From: an uncultured Porphyromonadaceae bacterium
Lineage (GTDB): Bacteria > Bacteroidota > Bacteroidia > Bacteroidales > Muribaculaceae
Assembly (NCBI GenBank): GCA_900540625.1
Contig: UQGP01000048.1
Location: 1-16,072 of the forward strand
DNA: 16,072 nt
Direction: 5' to 3'
Both the position numbers and the translations under genes were made by a program. Below are positions 1-7,653 of this stretch, piece by piece. A model generated the notes under the pieces. The model had not been told where the DNA came from, made no database searches, and saw only the letters and a program-made list of their open reading frames with translations. The number at the start of each line of letters is the position of its first letter. Within the stretch, counting starts at the first letter, position 1.

Positions 1-346
1 ACATTCCCGCCCCGGCACCCTTGCCGGCTACTTTCTTGACCGGACATCCGAAATTGATGTCCAGTATGTCCGGGCCGGCGGCTTCGGCGATTCGAGCGGC
101 TTCGACCATCGCGTCCACATCGCGTCCGTAAATCTGTATGGCCGTGGGGCGCTCGGCATCGTTGATATGCAATTTGCGCGTCGTGGCTGCGATATTGCGT
201 ATCAGAGCGTCCGCGGACACAAATTCGGTATAGGTCATGTCCGCTCCCATTTCCTTGCATATCAAGCGGAAGGACGCATCGGTCACGTCCTCCATCGGAG
301 CTAATACGACAGGGCGGTCGCCAAGGTCTAAGTTGCCAATTTTCAT
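1..346 (-). CDS. dusB: tRNA-dihydrouridine synthase, DusB/NifR3 type (5' part only)
   Basis: The first 115 codons of a flavin-dependent enzyme that reduces uridine to dihydrouridine in tRNA; the left window edge removes the rest. The translation starts MKIGNLDLGDRPVVLAPMED, which matches the family's N-terminal FMN-binding strand (APMxxVTD). Further on it has YTEFVSADAL, then IQIYGRD, then NFGCPVKKVAGKGAGAGM near the edge. That last stretch is the Dus signature NxGCPxxKVxxxGAGA; the cysteine in it is the usual catalytic acid. The ATG at 344-346 gives the normal family N-terminus. A TAACTTTG element lies about 90 bases upstream, so the gene is probably transcribed from its own promoter after the preceding operon ends. 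The family assignment is strong. DusB rather than another Dus subgroup rests on the KVAGKGAGAGM form and is less certain, because the C-terminal RNA-binding domain is outside the window. Confidence 0.93.
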   Translation of the reverse strand, partial: MKIGNLDLGDRPVVLAPMEDVTDASFRLICKEMGADMTYTEFVSADALIRNIAATTRKLHINDAERPTAIQIYGRDVDAMVEAARIAEAAGPDILDINFGCPVKKVAGKGAGAGM

Positions 347-432
347 TGTATATGCGATGTTTGGATGCCGCGGTACGTATCGTTGACGACTTTTTGCGGT
401 CGATGTAACGGTTATTGCGGCTGTCGGAGGGG

Positions 433-440
433 CAAAGTTA
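433..440 (-). promoter_or_regulatory. Bacteroidota -7 promoter element upstream of dusB
   Basis: The minus strand reads TAACTTTG, an exact match to the Bacteroidota -7 consensus TAnnTTTG. Transcription would start near 426, giving a leader of about 80 bases before the dusB ATG. No clear TTTG -33 box is seen 19-21 bases upstream; the sequence there is AT-rich with GTTAC. The match and its place between a terminator-like repeat and a gene start support it, but an 8-base element with two free positions can occur by chance. Confidence 0.5.
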
Positions 441-496
441 CCACTAATTTTTGTAACGGCGTCGCGTGTATGACGCTATTTCGGACAATTTTACCA

Positions 497-521
497 TTAT
501 TAGCGCTTTAACGGCTAATAA
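497..521 (-). terminator. Inverted repeat downstream of the topA-to-ald operon, possible terminator
   Basis: A perfect 8-base inverted repeat, TTATTAGC (497-504) and GCTAATAA (514-521), with a 9-base loop, begins 22 bases after the stop codon of the alanine-dehydrogenase-like gene. On the minus strand it is followed by TGGTAAAATTG, which has no proper T run, and the stem is AT-rich. It is in the right place to end the operon, but it is a weak intrinsic terminator. Confidence 0.4.
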
Positions 522-542
522 AAGCGCGCATTGTTCGGCCGG

Positions 543-1715
543 TCAACTGAGGCGTCCGAGCAATGCAATGTCTATGAACTGTCGGGACGTCGAGCGAGCC
601 AGGTCGGCGTCGGTGATGTGTCCCATGCAGGTGTATACGGCGCGTTGTATTCCGTTTCTGAGGCTGGCGATGCTATTGACGCCGCGCGTGTCCACGAGGT
701 CGGGAAGCAGCGATACCAAAGCGTTGCTTAGGGCCATAGCTGTGGTGCGCGGCACTGCAGCGCTGAGGTTGCGGAAGCATACGATGCCATGCGAATGATT
801 ATGACGAGTTTTGGTGGCAGCCAAGTCCACCGAGTCCATTGTCGCCAAGGGGCATATATCGAAATCAGTGAGGTCGTAGACAAGGACGCCGCGCTTGGCC
901 GCAGACATAGACGCCGCCGAAATCATATACGACATTGCGGTGGGTGTCAGGATAATGACGTCTGCCATGGCGATTGCACCTTGCAGTACGTGCGGCTGCA
1001 TCGCACTGCATATCAACCGTCCGCCGCAGGCGTCCATGGCGGTGCGCAGTCCGTAAGTGTCGTCATCGAAAAGGCGTACGGTGGCGCCCAAGCCTAAGGC
1101 CGCAGAGGCGGCGGCGCGTGCGGCGATGCCACTACCGATGACGACAACTTCGCAGGGTACGATTCCGGCAATTCCGCCGATGAGTATGCCCTTGCCGGCG
1201 TTGATGTCGGCGTCCACTTCGGCAAGACGAGCCACGGCCATAGTGACGGCTGCACGTCCTGCAATTTCGCCGAGGATGTCGCTGAACGGATGTCGTGCTT
1301 CCAAGTCCCGAATTTGGCGCATGGATATGGCGCAGATGCGTCGCCCGAGCAGGGCTTTGAGAGCTGCGGCATTATCCACTTGCGGTTCCAGGGTCAGCAG
1401 CGTAGCGCCTCGACGCAGGTATGCGGCGTCATCGGCCGAGGGTGCTTCGACGGACACTACGATGTCGCAGTCGAGTGCTTCGGCGCGGTTGGTCAGACGC
1501 GCTCCGGCGGCGGCATAGCGCTCGTCCGGGTAGTTGACAAAGACGCCGGCGCCTTGCTGTATGCGCACCTCGATGCCGTATTCGCTGATGATGGCGGCGG
1601 CTTCGGGAGTCAAAGGCAGACGCCGGTCGCGTACGGGCGCCGGGATGCCGAGCGTGAGGTAGCGTTGGCGCGATGCCGTCGCTTGCGGTTGCTCTTGCGG
1701 TGTGGGCTGTGTCAT
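543..1715 (-). CDS. Alanine dehydrogenase / transhydrogenase-like protein, divergent
   Basis: A 390-residue protein of the AlaDh/PNT family, whose members oxidise alanine to pyruvate with NAD or form the NAD-binding part of proton-translocating transhydrogenase. Visible family features are RRLPLTPE (31-38), the matching segment to the family's N-terminal xRVALTP; EIAGRAAV (150-157); a Rossmann nucleotide site VVVIGSGIAARAA (190-202) followed by GLGATVRLFDDD (208-219); and VPRTTAMALSNAL (321-333), like the family's VPxTSTxALTNA. By eye, however, the usual KVKEP motif reads SVEAP (88-92) and the LHLA histidine position reads as glutamate 110, so normal alanine chemistry is doubtful. The first 18 residues are a Gln/Pro-rich extension. 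The start lies 13 bases after the aroK stop and no Shine-Dalgarno is visible; it is probably the last gene of the operon. The fold is secure, the substrate is not. Confidence 0.8.
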   Translation of the reverse strand: MTQPTPQEQPQATASRQRYLTLGIPAPVRDRRLPLTPEAAAIISEYGIEVRIQQGAGVFVNYPDERYAAAGARLTNRAEALDCDIVVSVEAPSADDAAYLRRGATLLTLEPQVDNAAALKALLGRRICAISMRQIRDLEARHPFSDILGEIAGRAAVTMAVARLAEVDADINAGKGILIGGIAGIVPCEVVVIGSGIAARAAASAALGLGATVRLFDDDTYGLRTAMDACGGRLICSAMQPHVLQGAIAMADVIILTPTAMSYMISAASMSAAKRGVLVYDLTDFDICPLATMDSVDLAATKTRHNHSHGIVCFRNLSAAVPRTTAMALSNALVSLLPDLVDTRGVNSIASLRNGIQRAVYTCMGHITDADLARSTSRQFIDIALLGRLS

Positions 1716-1728
1716 GGCTGTCAGGGCT

Positions 1729-2337
1729 TTAGTTGGTGAGGATTGAGTCTATGAATAGACGGACCGAGGCGGCGACTTGCTCGGCGTCTTCGAGCTTGGA
1801 GCTGTCGAAACGCAAGTGTGCACGTCTGTAGCTGTCGCTGCGTTGTGCCAGTGTCTGCCGCACGTAGCGGCGCAATTGCTCGGGGTCCAAATTGCGTACC
1901 AGCGGGCGACTGTCGCCGTATATTGTCAGGCGGCGTACCAGGCAGTCCTCGTCGGCGTCAAGCCATACGACGGTGCCGCCTTGGAGCATCACGTCCATAT
2001 TGCCTGCATGGCAGGGCGTACCGCCGCCGCAAGCAATTATGGTCGATGGTACGGCCGGCGCGATCGTGGTTGCCGTGTCGTAGTCGGCGTGCGCTTCGGT
2101 TTCGACCGAAGCCTGTACTATAGAGCGGAGTGTCTCGGTCTCGAGGGCGCGGAATGCTGCTTCGCCCTGTCGGGCAAAGATTTCGTTGACGCTGTCGGCG
2201 CCGGCGCGGCGGCAAATTTCATCGTCAAGGTCGGCAAAGGGTATGTCCAGAGCCGTGGCCAAGGCTCGACCCAAAGTCGTCTTGCCGCATCCCATGAATC
2301 CCACCAAGAATAGTGGCTGTCCTCCGCGGCAGATCAT
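1729..2337 (-). CDS. aroK: Shikimate kinase
   Basis: Phosphorylates the 3-hydroxyl of shikimate with ATP, the fifth step of the chorismate pathway, in the cytoplasm. The 202-residue translation has the P-loop GFMGCGKTT (13-21), the metal and shikimate-binding DLDDE (36-40), FR at 62-63, the glycine motif IIACGGGTP (100-108), the lid SRPL (143-146) and RSDSYRRAH (166-174) with the adenine-binding arginine. It is about 30 residues longer than usual because roughly 20 residues, rich in Ala, Thr and acidic residues (about 76-97), are inserted between the FRxxE helix and the GGG strand. The ATG overlaps the mscL stop as ATGA, a 4-base overlap consistent with coupled translation. All catalytic motifs are intact. 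Confidence 0.95.
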   Translation of the reverse strand: MICRGGQPLFLVGFMGCGKTTLGRALATALDIPFADLDDEICRRAGADSVNEIFARQGEAAFRALETETLRSIVQASVETEAHADYDTATTIAPAVPSTIIACGGGTPCHAGNMDVMLQGGTVVWLDADEDCLVRRLTIYGDSRPLVRNLDPEQLRRYVRQTLAQRSDSYRRAHLRFDSSKLEDAEQVAASVRLFIDSILTN

Positions 2338-2762
2338 TGCTTGTTCTGTTTGGCCAAAAGGTCGCGTATCTCGGTGAGCAGTTGTTCCTGTGTCGGCCCG
2401 GCCGGAGCGGCAGGCGTCTCCGCGGCTTGCTCCTTTTGGCGGCGCAGGCGATTGATGACCTTGATGGCTATGAATATGCAGAAGGCTACGATGAGAAAAT
2501 CGACAATGGTCTGCACGAAAGCGCCCCAGGTGATGGCTACTTCGGGGATGACTTCTTTGCCTTGGGTGACGACATCTTTGATGACGAATTTGTAGTCGCT
2601 GAAATTGACCCCGCCGGTGAGCACTCCGATGACGGGCATAATGATGTCGTTGACCAAAGAGGTGACAATTTTGCCGAAAGCGGCGCCGATGATTACACCG
2701 ATGGCCATGTCCACCACGTTGCCTTTGATGGCAAATTCCTTGAATTCAGAGAAAAACTTCAT
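2334..2762 (-). CDS. mscL: Large-conductance mechanosensitive channel MscL
   Basis: Homopentameric inner-membrane channel that opens under high membrane tension and releases solutes on osmotic downshock. The 142-residue protein has the amphipathic N-terminal helix MKFFSEFKEFAIKGNVVDMA, the first transmembrane helix (about 15-45, with IGVIIGAAFGKIVTSLVNDI lining the pore and IMPVIG at its end), a short periplasmic loop (about 50-76), the second transmembrane helix (about 77-104), a basic RLRRQK cluster, an Ala/Pro linker (about 112-123) and a C-terminal cytoplasmic helix TQEQLLTEIRDLLAKQ. Length and order are typical. It begins 12 bases after the rsmD stop and overlaps aroK by 4 bases, so it is probably expressed as part of the operon. 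Confidence 0.97.
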   Translation of the reverse strand: MKFFSEFKEFAIKGNVVDMAIGVIIGAAFGKIVTSLVNDIIMPVIGVLTGGVNFSDYKFVIKDVVTQGKEVIPEVAITWGAFVQTIVDFLIVAFCIFIAIKVINRLRRQKEQAAETPAAPAGPTQEQLLTEIRDLLAKQNKQ

Positions 2763-2774
2763 AAGTGTGTGCGT

Positions 2775-3338
2775 TTATTCCGCCGGCGTGTCGTCGTCGG
2801 CAGGTATGCTGAAAAATGAGAAATTGACAGCTCCGTAAGTTCGATGGTCCGAGAAGTGCGGTAGGTTGGAGAAATCGTACTTGTCCGAGTGTTCGATGAT
2901 GAACAGACTCCCCGGGTGCAGCAATCTGCCGGCGAGGACCTTGGCCGGAATGTCGCCGAAGCCCGGGAGGTTGTATGGCGGATCGGCAAATACGATGTCG
3001 TAGGACGTGGAAGCCATATCGATGAAGCGCAGCGCATCGCCGCGCACGACGGTGATATCGTCCGAACATCCGAGTTGGCGGGCGACGTCGTTGATGAACC
3101 GTGTCTGCGGCGCGGCTTTTTCGACGGCGGTGGCGTGTGCGGCGCCGCGGCTCAGCATCTCAAAAGTGATGGCGCCGGTTCCGGCAAAGAGGTCCAGCGT
3201 ATTGGCGCCCTCAATGTCCACGATGCCGCGCAAGATGTTGAAGAGATTCTCACGCGCCATATCCGTGGTGGGGCGAGCAATGATGCCGCCGGGCACGGTG
3301 AAACGACGCCGTCCGTATTTTCCGGAGATTATTCGCAT
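2775..3338 (-). CDS. rsmD: 16S rRNA (guanine-N2)-methyltransferase RsmD
   Basis: S-adenosylmethionine-dependent enzyme that methylates G966 (E. coli numbering) of 16S rRNA during assembly of the small ribosomal subunit. The 187-residue protein begins MRIISGKYGRRRF, the standard RsmD N-terminus, followed by RPTTDMARENLFNIL (22-36), the AdoMet-binding motif LDLFAGTGAI (48-57) and the catalytic motif FADPPYNLPG (117-126). Longer in-frame starts reach 3488 but would lie inside the upstream DUF3822 gene, and the family N-terminus begins at 3338. This start makes a 10-base overlap with the upstream gene, which points to translational coupling. It ends 12 bases before mscL. Confidence 0.95.
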   Translation of the reverse strand: MRIISGKYGRRRFTVPGGIIARPTTDMARENLFNILRGIVDIEGANTLDLFAGTGAITFEMLSRGAAHATAVEKAAPQTRFINDVARQLGCSDDITVVRGDALRFIDMASTSYDIVFADPPYNLPGFGDIPAKVLAGRLLHPGSLFIIEHSDKYDFSNLPHFSDHRTYGAVNFSFFSIPADDDTPAE

Positions 3339-4201
3339 AGTGTCAAGCTTAGCAGTTCGAAGGGTACCTGTGCCGACTCGGCTCCCAGATGCAGTGCCGT
3401 GGTGGGGAATATCACAGGCATTACGAAATTTACATAGGGCTTGAGCCGCGCCATCAGGCGGTCGCGCAAGGCTGCTTCGCCGCTGCACATCATACGGTCG
3501 TTGTCGGCATCGAAGCTCAGGTCCTTGGCGGCGGCCAGTGCGTAATACAAGGCGTCATCGTCGCCGCCGGCAGTGGCAAAGGTGTTGGCCATAGTGAGGC
3601 CCTTGCCGTCAAAGGCAATGATGTCTACGGCATTGGTGCGTCGGTGTATGTGCATTTTCCCGGCATTTCCCAGCAGTCGTCCGCAGGCCTCGAAGTAACG
3701 CGTCAGCGGCACCATGCGATGCATAATGCGTGCTTGAACGAAGGTACGGCGCAGAAAGCCTTCGAGTGCCGGTTCTAAGAACATTGCCACGAAGGCCTCG
3801 CCGCCGTCGTCACTGTGGAATGGCGGTACTTCGGCGCAGGTGCATACGATGTTGAGCCGTTCGGAGGGGTACAGGCTGTCGGCGATGTCGCGCATGGCGG
3901 CGGCGTCTTCGGCCACGGAGCGCGGCACCATGATATAGCGCTCCGTGTCGATGTATACGTCTATGGCATCGTAGTCGTCTGTCAGTTCGGGGCGCGTGTA
4001 TATGGCGTCTTCAACGGATTTGACGTAGGAGGCTGCCGTAGTCATGGGTATGGTGATGCGTTGCAGCGACTCTTCGACTGCCGGGTCAAAGCACACGGCG
4101 TCGATAGAGTCCCGGTTTAGCAATATATTGAGGCGTTGCACGGTATGTCGGTTTTTTGAAAGGAGTGGGGAGATTCTAATCAAACGGCGGACTGTAGCCA
4201 A
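3329..4201 (-). CDS. DUF3822 family protein
   Basis: A protein of up to 290 residues that resembles DUF3822, a Bacteroidota family of unknown biochemical function usually found beside rsmD, as here. The family is thought to have an actin/Hsp70-like (ASKHA) fold, but I see no clear phosphate-binding motif. Visible features are RLNILLNRDSIDAVCFDP near the N-terminus, an internal DAIDVYIDTERYIMVP segment (78-93), repeated beta-strand patterns such as RTNAVDIIAFDGKGLTMANTF, and the family-like ending PFELLSLTLCE. No signal peptide or transmembrane helix is visible. The start is uncertain: the frame has no ATG before codon 53, and the proposed TTG at 4199-4201, 22 bases after the rluA stop, keeps the conserved N-terminal strand. 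The GTG at codon 21 is a weaker option because it trims that strand. The 3' end overlaps rsmD by 10 bases. Confidence 0.8.
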   Translation of the reverse strand: MATVRRLIRISPLLSKNRHTVQRLNILLNRDSIDAVCFDPAVEESLQRITIPMTTAASYVKSVEDAIYTRPELTDDYDAIDVYIDTERYIMVPRSVAEDAAAMRDIADSLYPSERLNIVCTCAEVPPFHSDDGGEAFVAMFLEPALEGFLRRTFVQARIMHRMVPLTRYFEACGRLLGNAGKMHIHRRTNAVDIIAFDGKGLTMANTFATAGGDDDALYYALAAAKDLSFDADNDRMMCSGEAALRDRLMARLKPYVNFVMPVIFPTTALHLGAESAQVPFELLSLTLCE

Positions 4202-4223
4202 ACGGCCGGGCTGTGGAATGTCT

Positions 4224-5165
4224 TCACACGAGGCTGTTGAAGGATGCCGGTAGCGGAATGCTGAAATTCATATCTTTGTGCGTCATCGGATGTACAAAGC
4301 GCAGCGTGCGGGCATGCAGCGCCAGACGGTGTATGGGCGAGGTCTTGGCGCCGTAGCGACGGTCGCCGGCAATGGGCGTGCCCATATCGTGCATATGTAC
4401 GCGTATCTGATTTTTGCGTCCGGTGTCAAGGCTGACGTCCACCAGTGAGTAGCCGTTGCGGCTTTTTAGGACCTTGTATCGTGTCACTGCTTCCAGCCCC
4501 TTGGGGTCGTCGGTGCTGTACATTAGGTGCTGCGCGTTTTCCAGCAGTCGGCTGCGATGTACGCCTTCGGCCGGTTCGGGGCAGCCTTCGACGATGGCGG
4601 CGTAGCGACGATCCAGCACCATATTGTTCCAATTATGTTGCATCGCCTCTTTTGCCTTGATGTTCTTGGCAAAGAGCATCAATCCCGAGGTGTGCCGGTC
4701 CAGTCGGTGGACTATGAAGAGCTTATTGGCGGGGTTGAGCCTTTTGAGATAGTCGCGCAATATCGAGTAAGCCGTGCCTTCCTTCTTGTTGTCCGTTCCG
4801 ACGCTGAGCAGGCCGTAGCCCTTGTTTACTACGATAATATCGTCGTCCTCGTAGACTATGCGCAGGCGCGGATTGGACAGTGTCTGCCATGGGCGCGAGA
4901 AATTGATACTTATCGTCTGCCCCGGGGCTACGGGTGTGTCAAACTGGTTGGTGACAGTGCCTTCCAGCTGTATCTGATCGTATTTGAGCAGTGCTTTGAC
5001 GGCGGTGCGGGATTGCTGCGGCAGGTTGGAACGCAGGAATTCGAGCAGCGGTATCGGCTGGTCCGAAGTATTGGTCAGCTCCGAGATGTTGTCTTGCCGC
5101 ATGTGCCCGTATCCGTGTCCGGTGTGTGTGCCGGGCTTGTATGCCTGAGGTTTGTTGTGGCTCAT
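4224..5165 (-). CDS. RluA-family RNA pseudouridine synthase
   Basis: Isomerises specific uridines in rRNA or tRNA to pseudouridine. The 313-residue protein has a 30-residue polar N-terminus, an S4-like RNA-binding region (about 38-90, PLLEFLRSNLPQQSRTAVKALL), then the catalytic domain: VVNKGYGLLSV (112-122), the catalytic motif HRLDRHTSG (153-161) with Asp156 as nucleophile, RYAAIVEG (187-194) and TGRKNQIRVHMHDMG (248-262). Length and motif order fit the RluA/RluC/RluD group; the target nucleotide cannot be read from sequence, so no symbol is given. The ATG overlaps the topA stop by 4 bases (ATGA), and the DUF3822 gene follows after about 22 bases. Confidence 0.92.
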   Translation of the reverse strand: MSHNKPQAYKPGTHTGHGYGHMRQDNISELTNTSDQPIPLLEFLRSNLPQQSRTAVKALLKYDQIQLEGTVTNQFDTPVAPGQTISINFSRPWQTLSNPRLRIVYEDDDIIVVNKGYGLLSVGTDNKKEGTAYSILRDYLKRLNPANKLFIVHRLDRHTSGLMLFAKNIKAKEAMQHNWNNMVLDRRYAAIVEGCPEPAEGVHRSRLLENAQHLMYSTDDPKGLEAVTRYKVLKSRNGYSLVDVSLDTGRKNQIRVHMHDMGTPIAGDRRYGAKTSPIHRLALHARTLRFVHPMTHKDMNFSIPLPASFNSLV

Positions 5166-7573
5166 TTCGCTGTCTTTTTACGGGTGGTGGTACGACGAGT
5201 TGTTGCGGTGGCCGTGGTGGCACGACGAGTTGTTGCGGTGGCCGTGGTGGCACGACGGGTGGTGCGTTTAGGGGCGGCCGCAGGTGTATTGACCACTTCC
5301 ATAGCTTGTTCGAGTGTCATCTCGGCAGCCGTTTCGGGTGTCGTCCCGCGCGGCAGCTTGTAGTTGGTACCCTTGTATGCGATGTACGGGCCGAAGCGTC
5401 CGCGCAGAATTTGCAGCTCGGGCTCTTGGTCGAAGGTGCGCAGCATGCGGTTGGCGTCCTCGGTGCGTTTGGCTTCAATCAGCTCGATGGCGCGGTCAAG
5501 CGTGACGGCTGCGGGAGCCTCGTCCTTGGGTATGGATACGTACTTGTTGTCGTGGCGCACATACGGGCCGAAGCGTCCGATGCCTACGCTGACGTCTTTG
5601 TCCTCGAAGGTGCCCAGTGTGCGTGGAAAGTCGAATAGGTGGAGAGCCTCGTCCAGGGTTATGGTTTCGAGACTTTGTCCTTTGAGCAGCGAGGCAAAGC
5701 GTGGTTTGTTGTCGCTGTCGTTGCTTCCTATTTGGACCAGAGGTCCGAATCGGCCGATTTTGACGCTCACCGGTTCGCCGGATGCGGGGTCGGTACCTAA
5801 TAATCGTTCGCCCACCTTGTGTTCAAGACGCATGTCCATAACTTCCTCGACTTTGGGGTGAAAATTGTCGTAGAATGTCTCCATCTGGCTGTTCCATTGC
5901 ATCTTACCGTCAGCTATGGCGTCGAATTTTTGCTCAATTCCGGCGGTGAAGTTGTAGTCAAGGATGTTGGGGAAATACATGGTCAGGAAGCTGTTGACAA
6001 CCACACCTATGTCGGTGGGCATCAGTTTGCCCTTGTCCGCGCCGTAGGTCTCGGTGTGAGTGGCTTCGGTGATGTTGCCGTCGGCATCCGGGGTCAGGGT
6101 CTTGATGTCTCGCTGAGCTCCGGCACTCTCTCCCTTGGTGACGTAATCGCGTGCCTGAATAGTGGAAATGGTGGGCGCGTATGTCGAAGGACGTCCGATG
6201 CCGAGCTCTTCCATTTTCTTGACCAGCGATGCCTCGGTATAGCGAGGCGGCTGCTGGGTATATCGTTCTGTGGCTGTGAGGCTTTCGTTGGTGACGTAGT
6301 CGCCTGCAGCCATTGCCGGGAGTATGTCCGTGTCTTCTGTATTGTCGGCGATGTCATCGCGGCTTTCGATGTATACTCTGAGAAATCCGTCGAATTTGAC
6401 AACTTCGCCCGAGGCGGTAAAACGTTCGGCGCTGCCGGCGGGAGTGATGTCTACTACGGTTTTCTCGATTTGGGCATCAGCCATTTGCGATGCTACCGTG
6501 CGTTTCCATATCAGATCGTAGAGGCGGCGTTCCTGCGAGGTGCCTTCGATGGTGTGGCGGTCGATATATGTGGGACGAATTGCCTCGTGAGCCTCCTGAG
6601 CGCCCTTGCTGCTGGTGTGATAATGGCGCTGCTTGAGGTATTCCTTGCCGTGGGATGTGGTGATTTCCTGCGCTATGGCCGCCAATGCCACTTGCGAGAG
6701 ATTGAGCGAATCGGTACGCATGTAGGTGATAAGTCCGTTCTCGTAGAGCTTTTGGGCAACCATCATAGTCTGTGCAACGGTCATACCGAGTTTGCGCGAG
6801 GCTTCCTGTTGCAGCGTGGAGGTCGTGAAGGGTGCTGCCGGCGACTTTTTCAGCGGATGAACGTTGACGCCGGTAATCGAGTAGGAGGTGTGTGCGCACT
6901 CTTGGAGAAGGTTGCGAGCCTCGGTTTCATCGCCCAGACGTCGGGCAAGTTCGGCACGGAAGCTCGCGCCGTCGCCGGTGGCAAAGATGCCGGTGAGGCG
7001 GAAGTATCGGTCGGGCTTGAAGGCCTTGATTTCCTGCTCGCGCTCGACGATAAGACGCACGGCTACGCTCTGGACGCGACCGGCCGACAGCCCCGGCTTG
7101 ATTTTGCGCCACAGTACGGGCGATAGCTCGAATCCGACGATGCGGTCAAGCACGCGGCGTGCTTGCTGTGCATCTACGAGGTTCATATCTATGGTGCGCG
7201 GCTGCTTGATGGCGTCGAGAATGGCGCCTTTGGTGATTTCGTGGAACACTATGCGTCGTGTGGTCTTGGGATCGAGGCCCAGAACTTCGCTCAGATGCCA
7301 TGCTATGGCCTCTCCTTCGCGGTCTTCATCAGATGCCAACCACACGGTTTGTGCCTCCTTGGCGGCGCGGCGCAGCTCGCTTACGAGATTCTTCTTGTCA
7401 TCCGGAATTTCGTAGATGGGCTCAAAACCATTGTCGACATCGATGCTGAAACTATGTTTTTTCAGGTCGCGGATATGCCCGTAGCTGGACATGACCTTAT
7501 AGTCGTTGCCTAGGAACTTTTCGATGGTCTTTGCTTTGGCGGGAGACTCGACTATGACGAGATTTTTCAACAT
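5162..7573 (-). CDS. topA: DNA topoisomerase I (type IA)
   Basis: Relaxes negative supercoils by cutting and passing single DNA strands, using a tyrosine-DNA intermediate and magnesium. The 803-residue protein starts MLKNLVIVESPAKAKTIEKF, the TOPRIM start with catalytic Glu9, and continues with SDEDREGEAIAWHL (81-94), PGLSAGRVQS (160-169), the active-site TYMRTDS (283-289, Tyr284) and GIGRPSTYAPT (458-468). The C-terminus carries three TopA C-terminal repeats marked by GRFGP at 607, 666 and 725, with no Cys4 zinc fingers. It ends in a basic Thr/Ala/Arg tail built from two RRATTATATT units. The frame is open 31 codons further upstream, but the conserved N-terminus and a promoter at 7654-7686 place the start at 7573. 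It heads the downstream operon. Confidence 0.97.
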   Translation of the reverse strand: MLKNLVIVESPAKAKTIEKFLGNDYKVMSSYGHIRDLKKHSFSIDVDNGFEPIYEIPDDKKNLVSELRRAAKEAQTVWLASDEDREGEAIAWHLSEVLGLDPKTTRRIVFHEITKGAILDAIKQPRTIDMNLVDAQQARRVLDRIVGFELSPVLWRKIKPGLSAGRVQSVAVRLIVEREQEIKAFKPDRYFRLTGIFATGDGASFRAELARRLGDETEARNLLQECAHTSYSITGVNVHPLKKSPAAPFTTSTLQQEASRKLGMTVAQTMMVAQKLYENGLITYMRTDSLNLSQVALAAIAQEITTSHGKEYLKQRHYHTSSKGAQEAHEAIRPTYIDRHTIEGTSQERRLYDLIWKRTVASQMADAQIEKTVVDITPAGSAERFTASGEVVKFDGFLRVYIESRDDIADNTEDTDILPAMAAGDYVTNESLTATERYTQQPPRYTEASLVKKMEELGIGRPSTYAPTISTIQARDYVTKGESAGAQRDIKTLTPDADGNITEATHTETYGADKGKLMPTDIGVVVNSFLTMYFPNILDYNFTAGIEQKFDAIADGKMQWNSQMETFYDNFHPKVEEVMDMRLEHKVGERLLGTDPASGEPVSVKIGRFGPLVQIGSNDSDNKPRFASLLKGQSLETITLDEALHLFDFPRTLGTFEDKDVSVGIGRFGPYVRHDNKYVSIPKDEAPAAVTLDRAIELIEAKRTEDANRMLRTFDQEPELQILRGRFGPYIAYKGTNYKLPRGTTPETAAEMTLEQAMEVVNTPAAAPKRTTRRATTATATTRRATTATATTRRTTTRKKTAK
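5192..5257 (-). repeat. 30-base tandem repeat inside the 3' end of topA
   Basis: Bases 5192-5227 are identical to 5222-5257, so the array is two full 30-base units plus 6 bases; a degenerate third unit continues to about 5265. Thirty bases is a multiple of three, so each unit adds ten residues, RRATTATATT, to the TopA tail (about residues 773-792). A gain or loss of units would change tail length without breaking the frame. Confidence 0.9.
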
Positions 7574-7653
7574 GTCGTATTGGTATAAATAGGGGTTTGT
7601 TCGTGAATATGTCCAAAGGCCGGAGCGGATGCCCGTCCCGGCTTTTCGGTCGG

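Noticed and set aside
3339..3488. Longer start for rsmD (237 residues)
   Set aside because: The added 50 residues lie inside the DUF3822 gene and do not look like RsmD. The conserved N-terminus MRIISGKY begins at 3338.
5192..5257. Possible CRISPR-like repeats
   Set aside because: The units are directly adjacent with no spacers, lie inside topA and keep its reading frame, so they are a coding tandem repeat.
5819..7126. A 435-codon open frame on the plus strand opposite topA
   Set aside because: topA is certain on the other strand through this whole stretch. The translation shows no recognisable motif, and GC-rich codon bias commonly leaves the complementary strand open.
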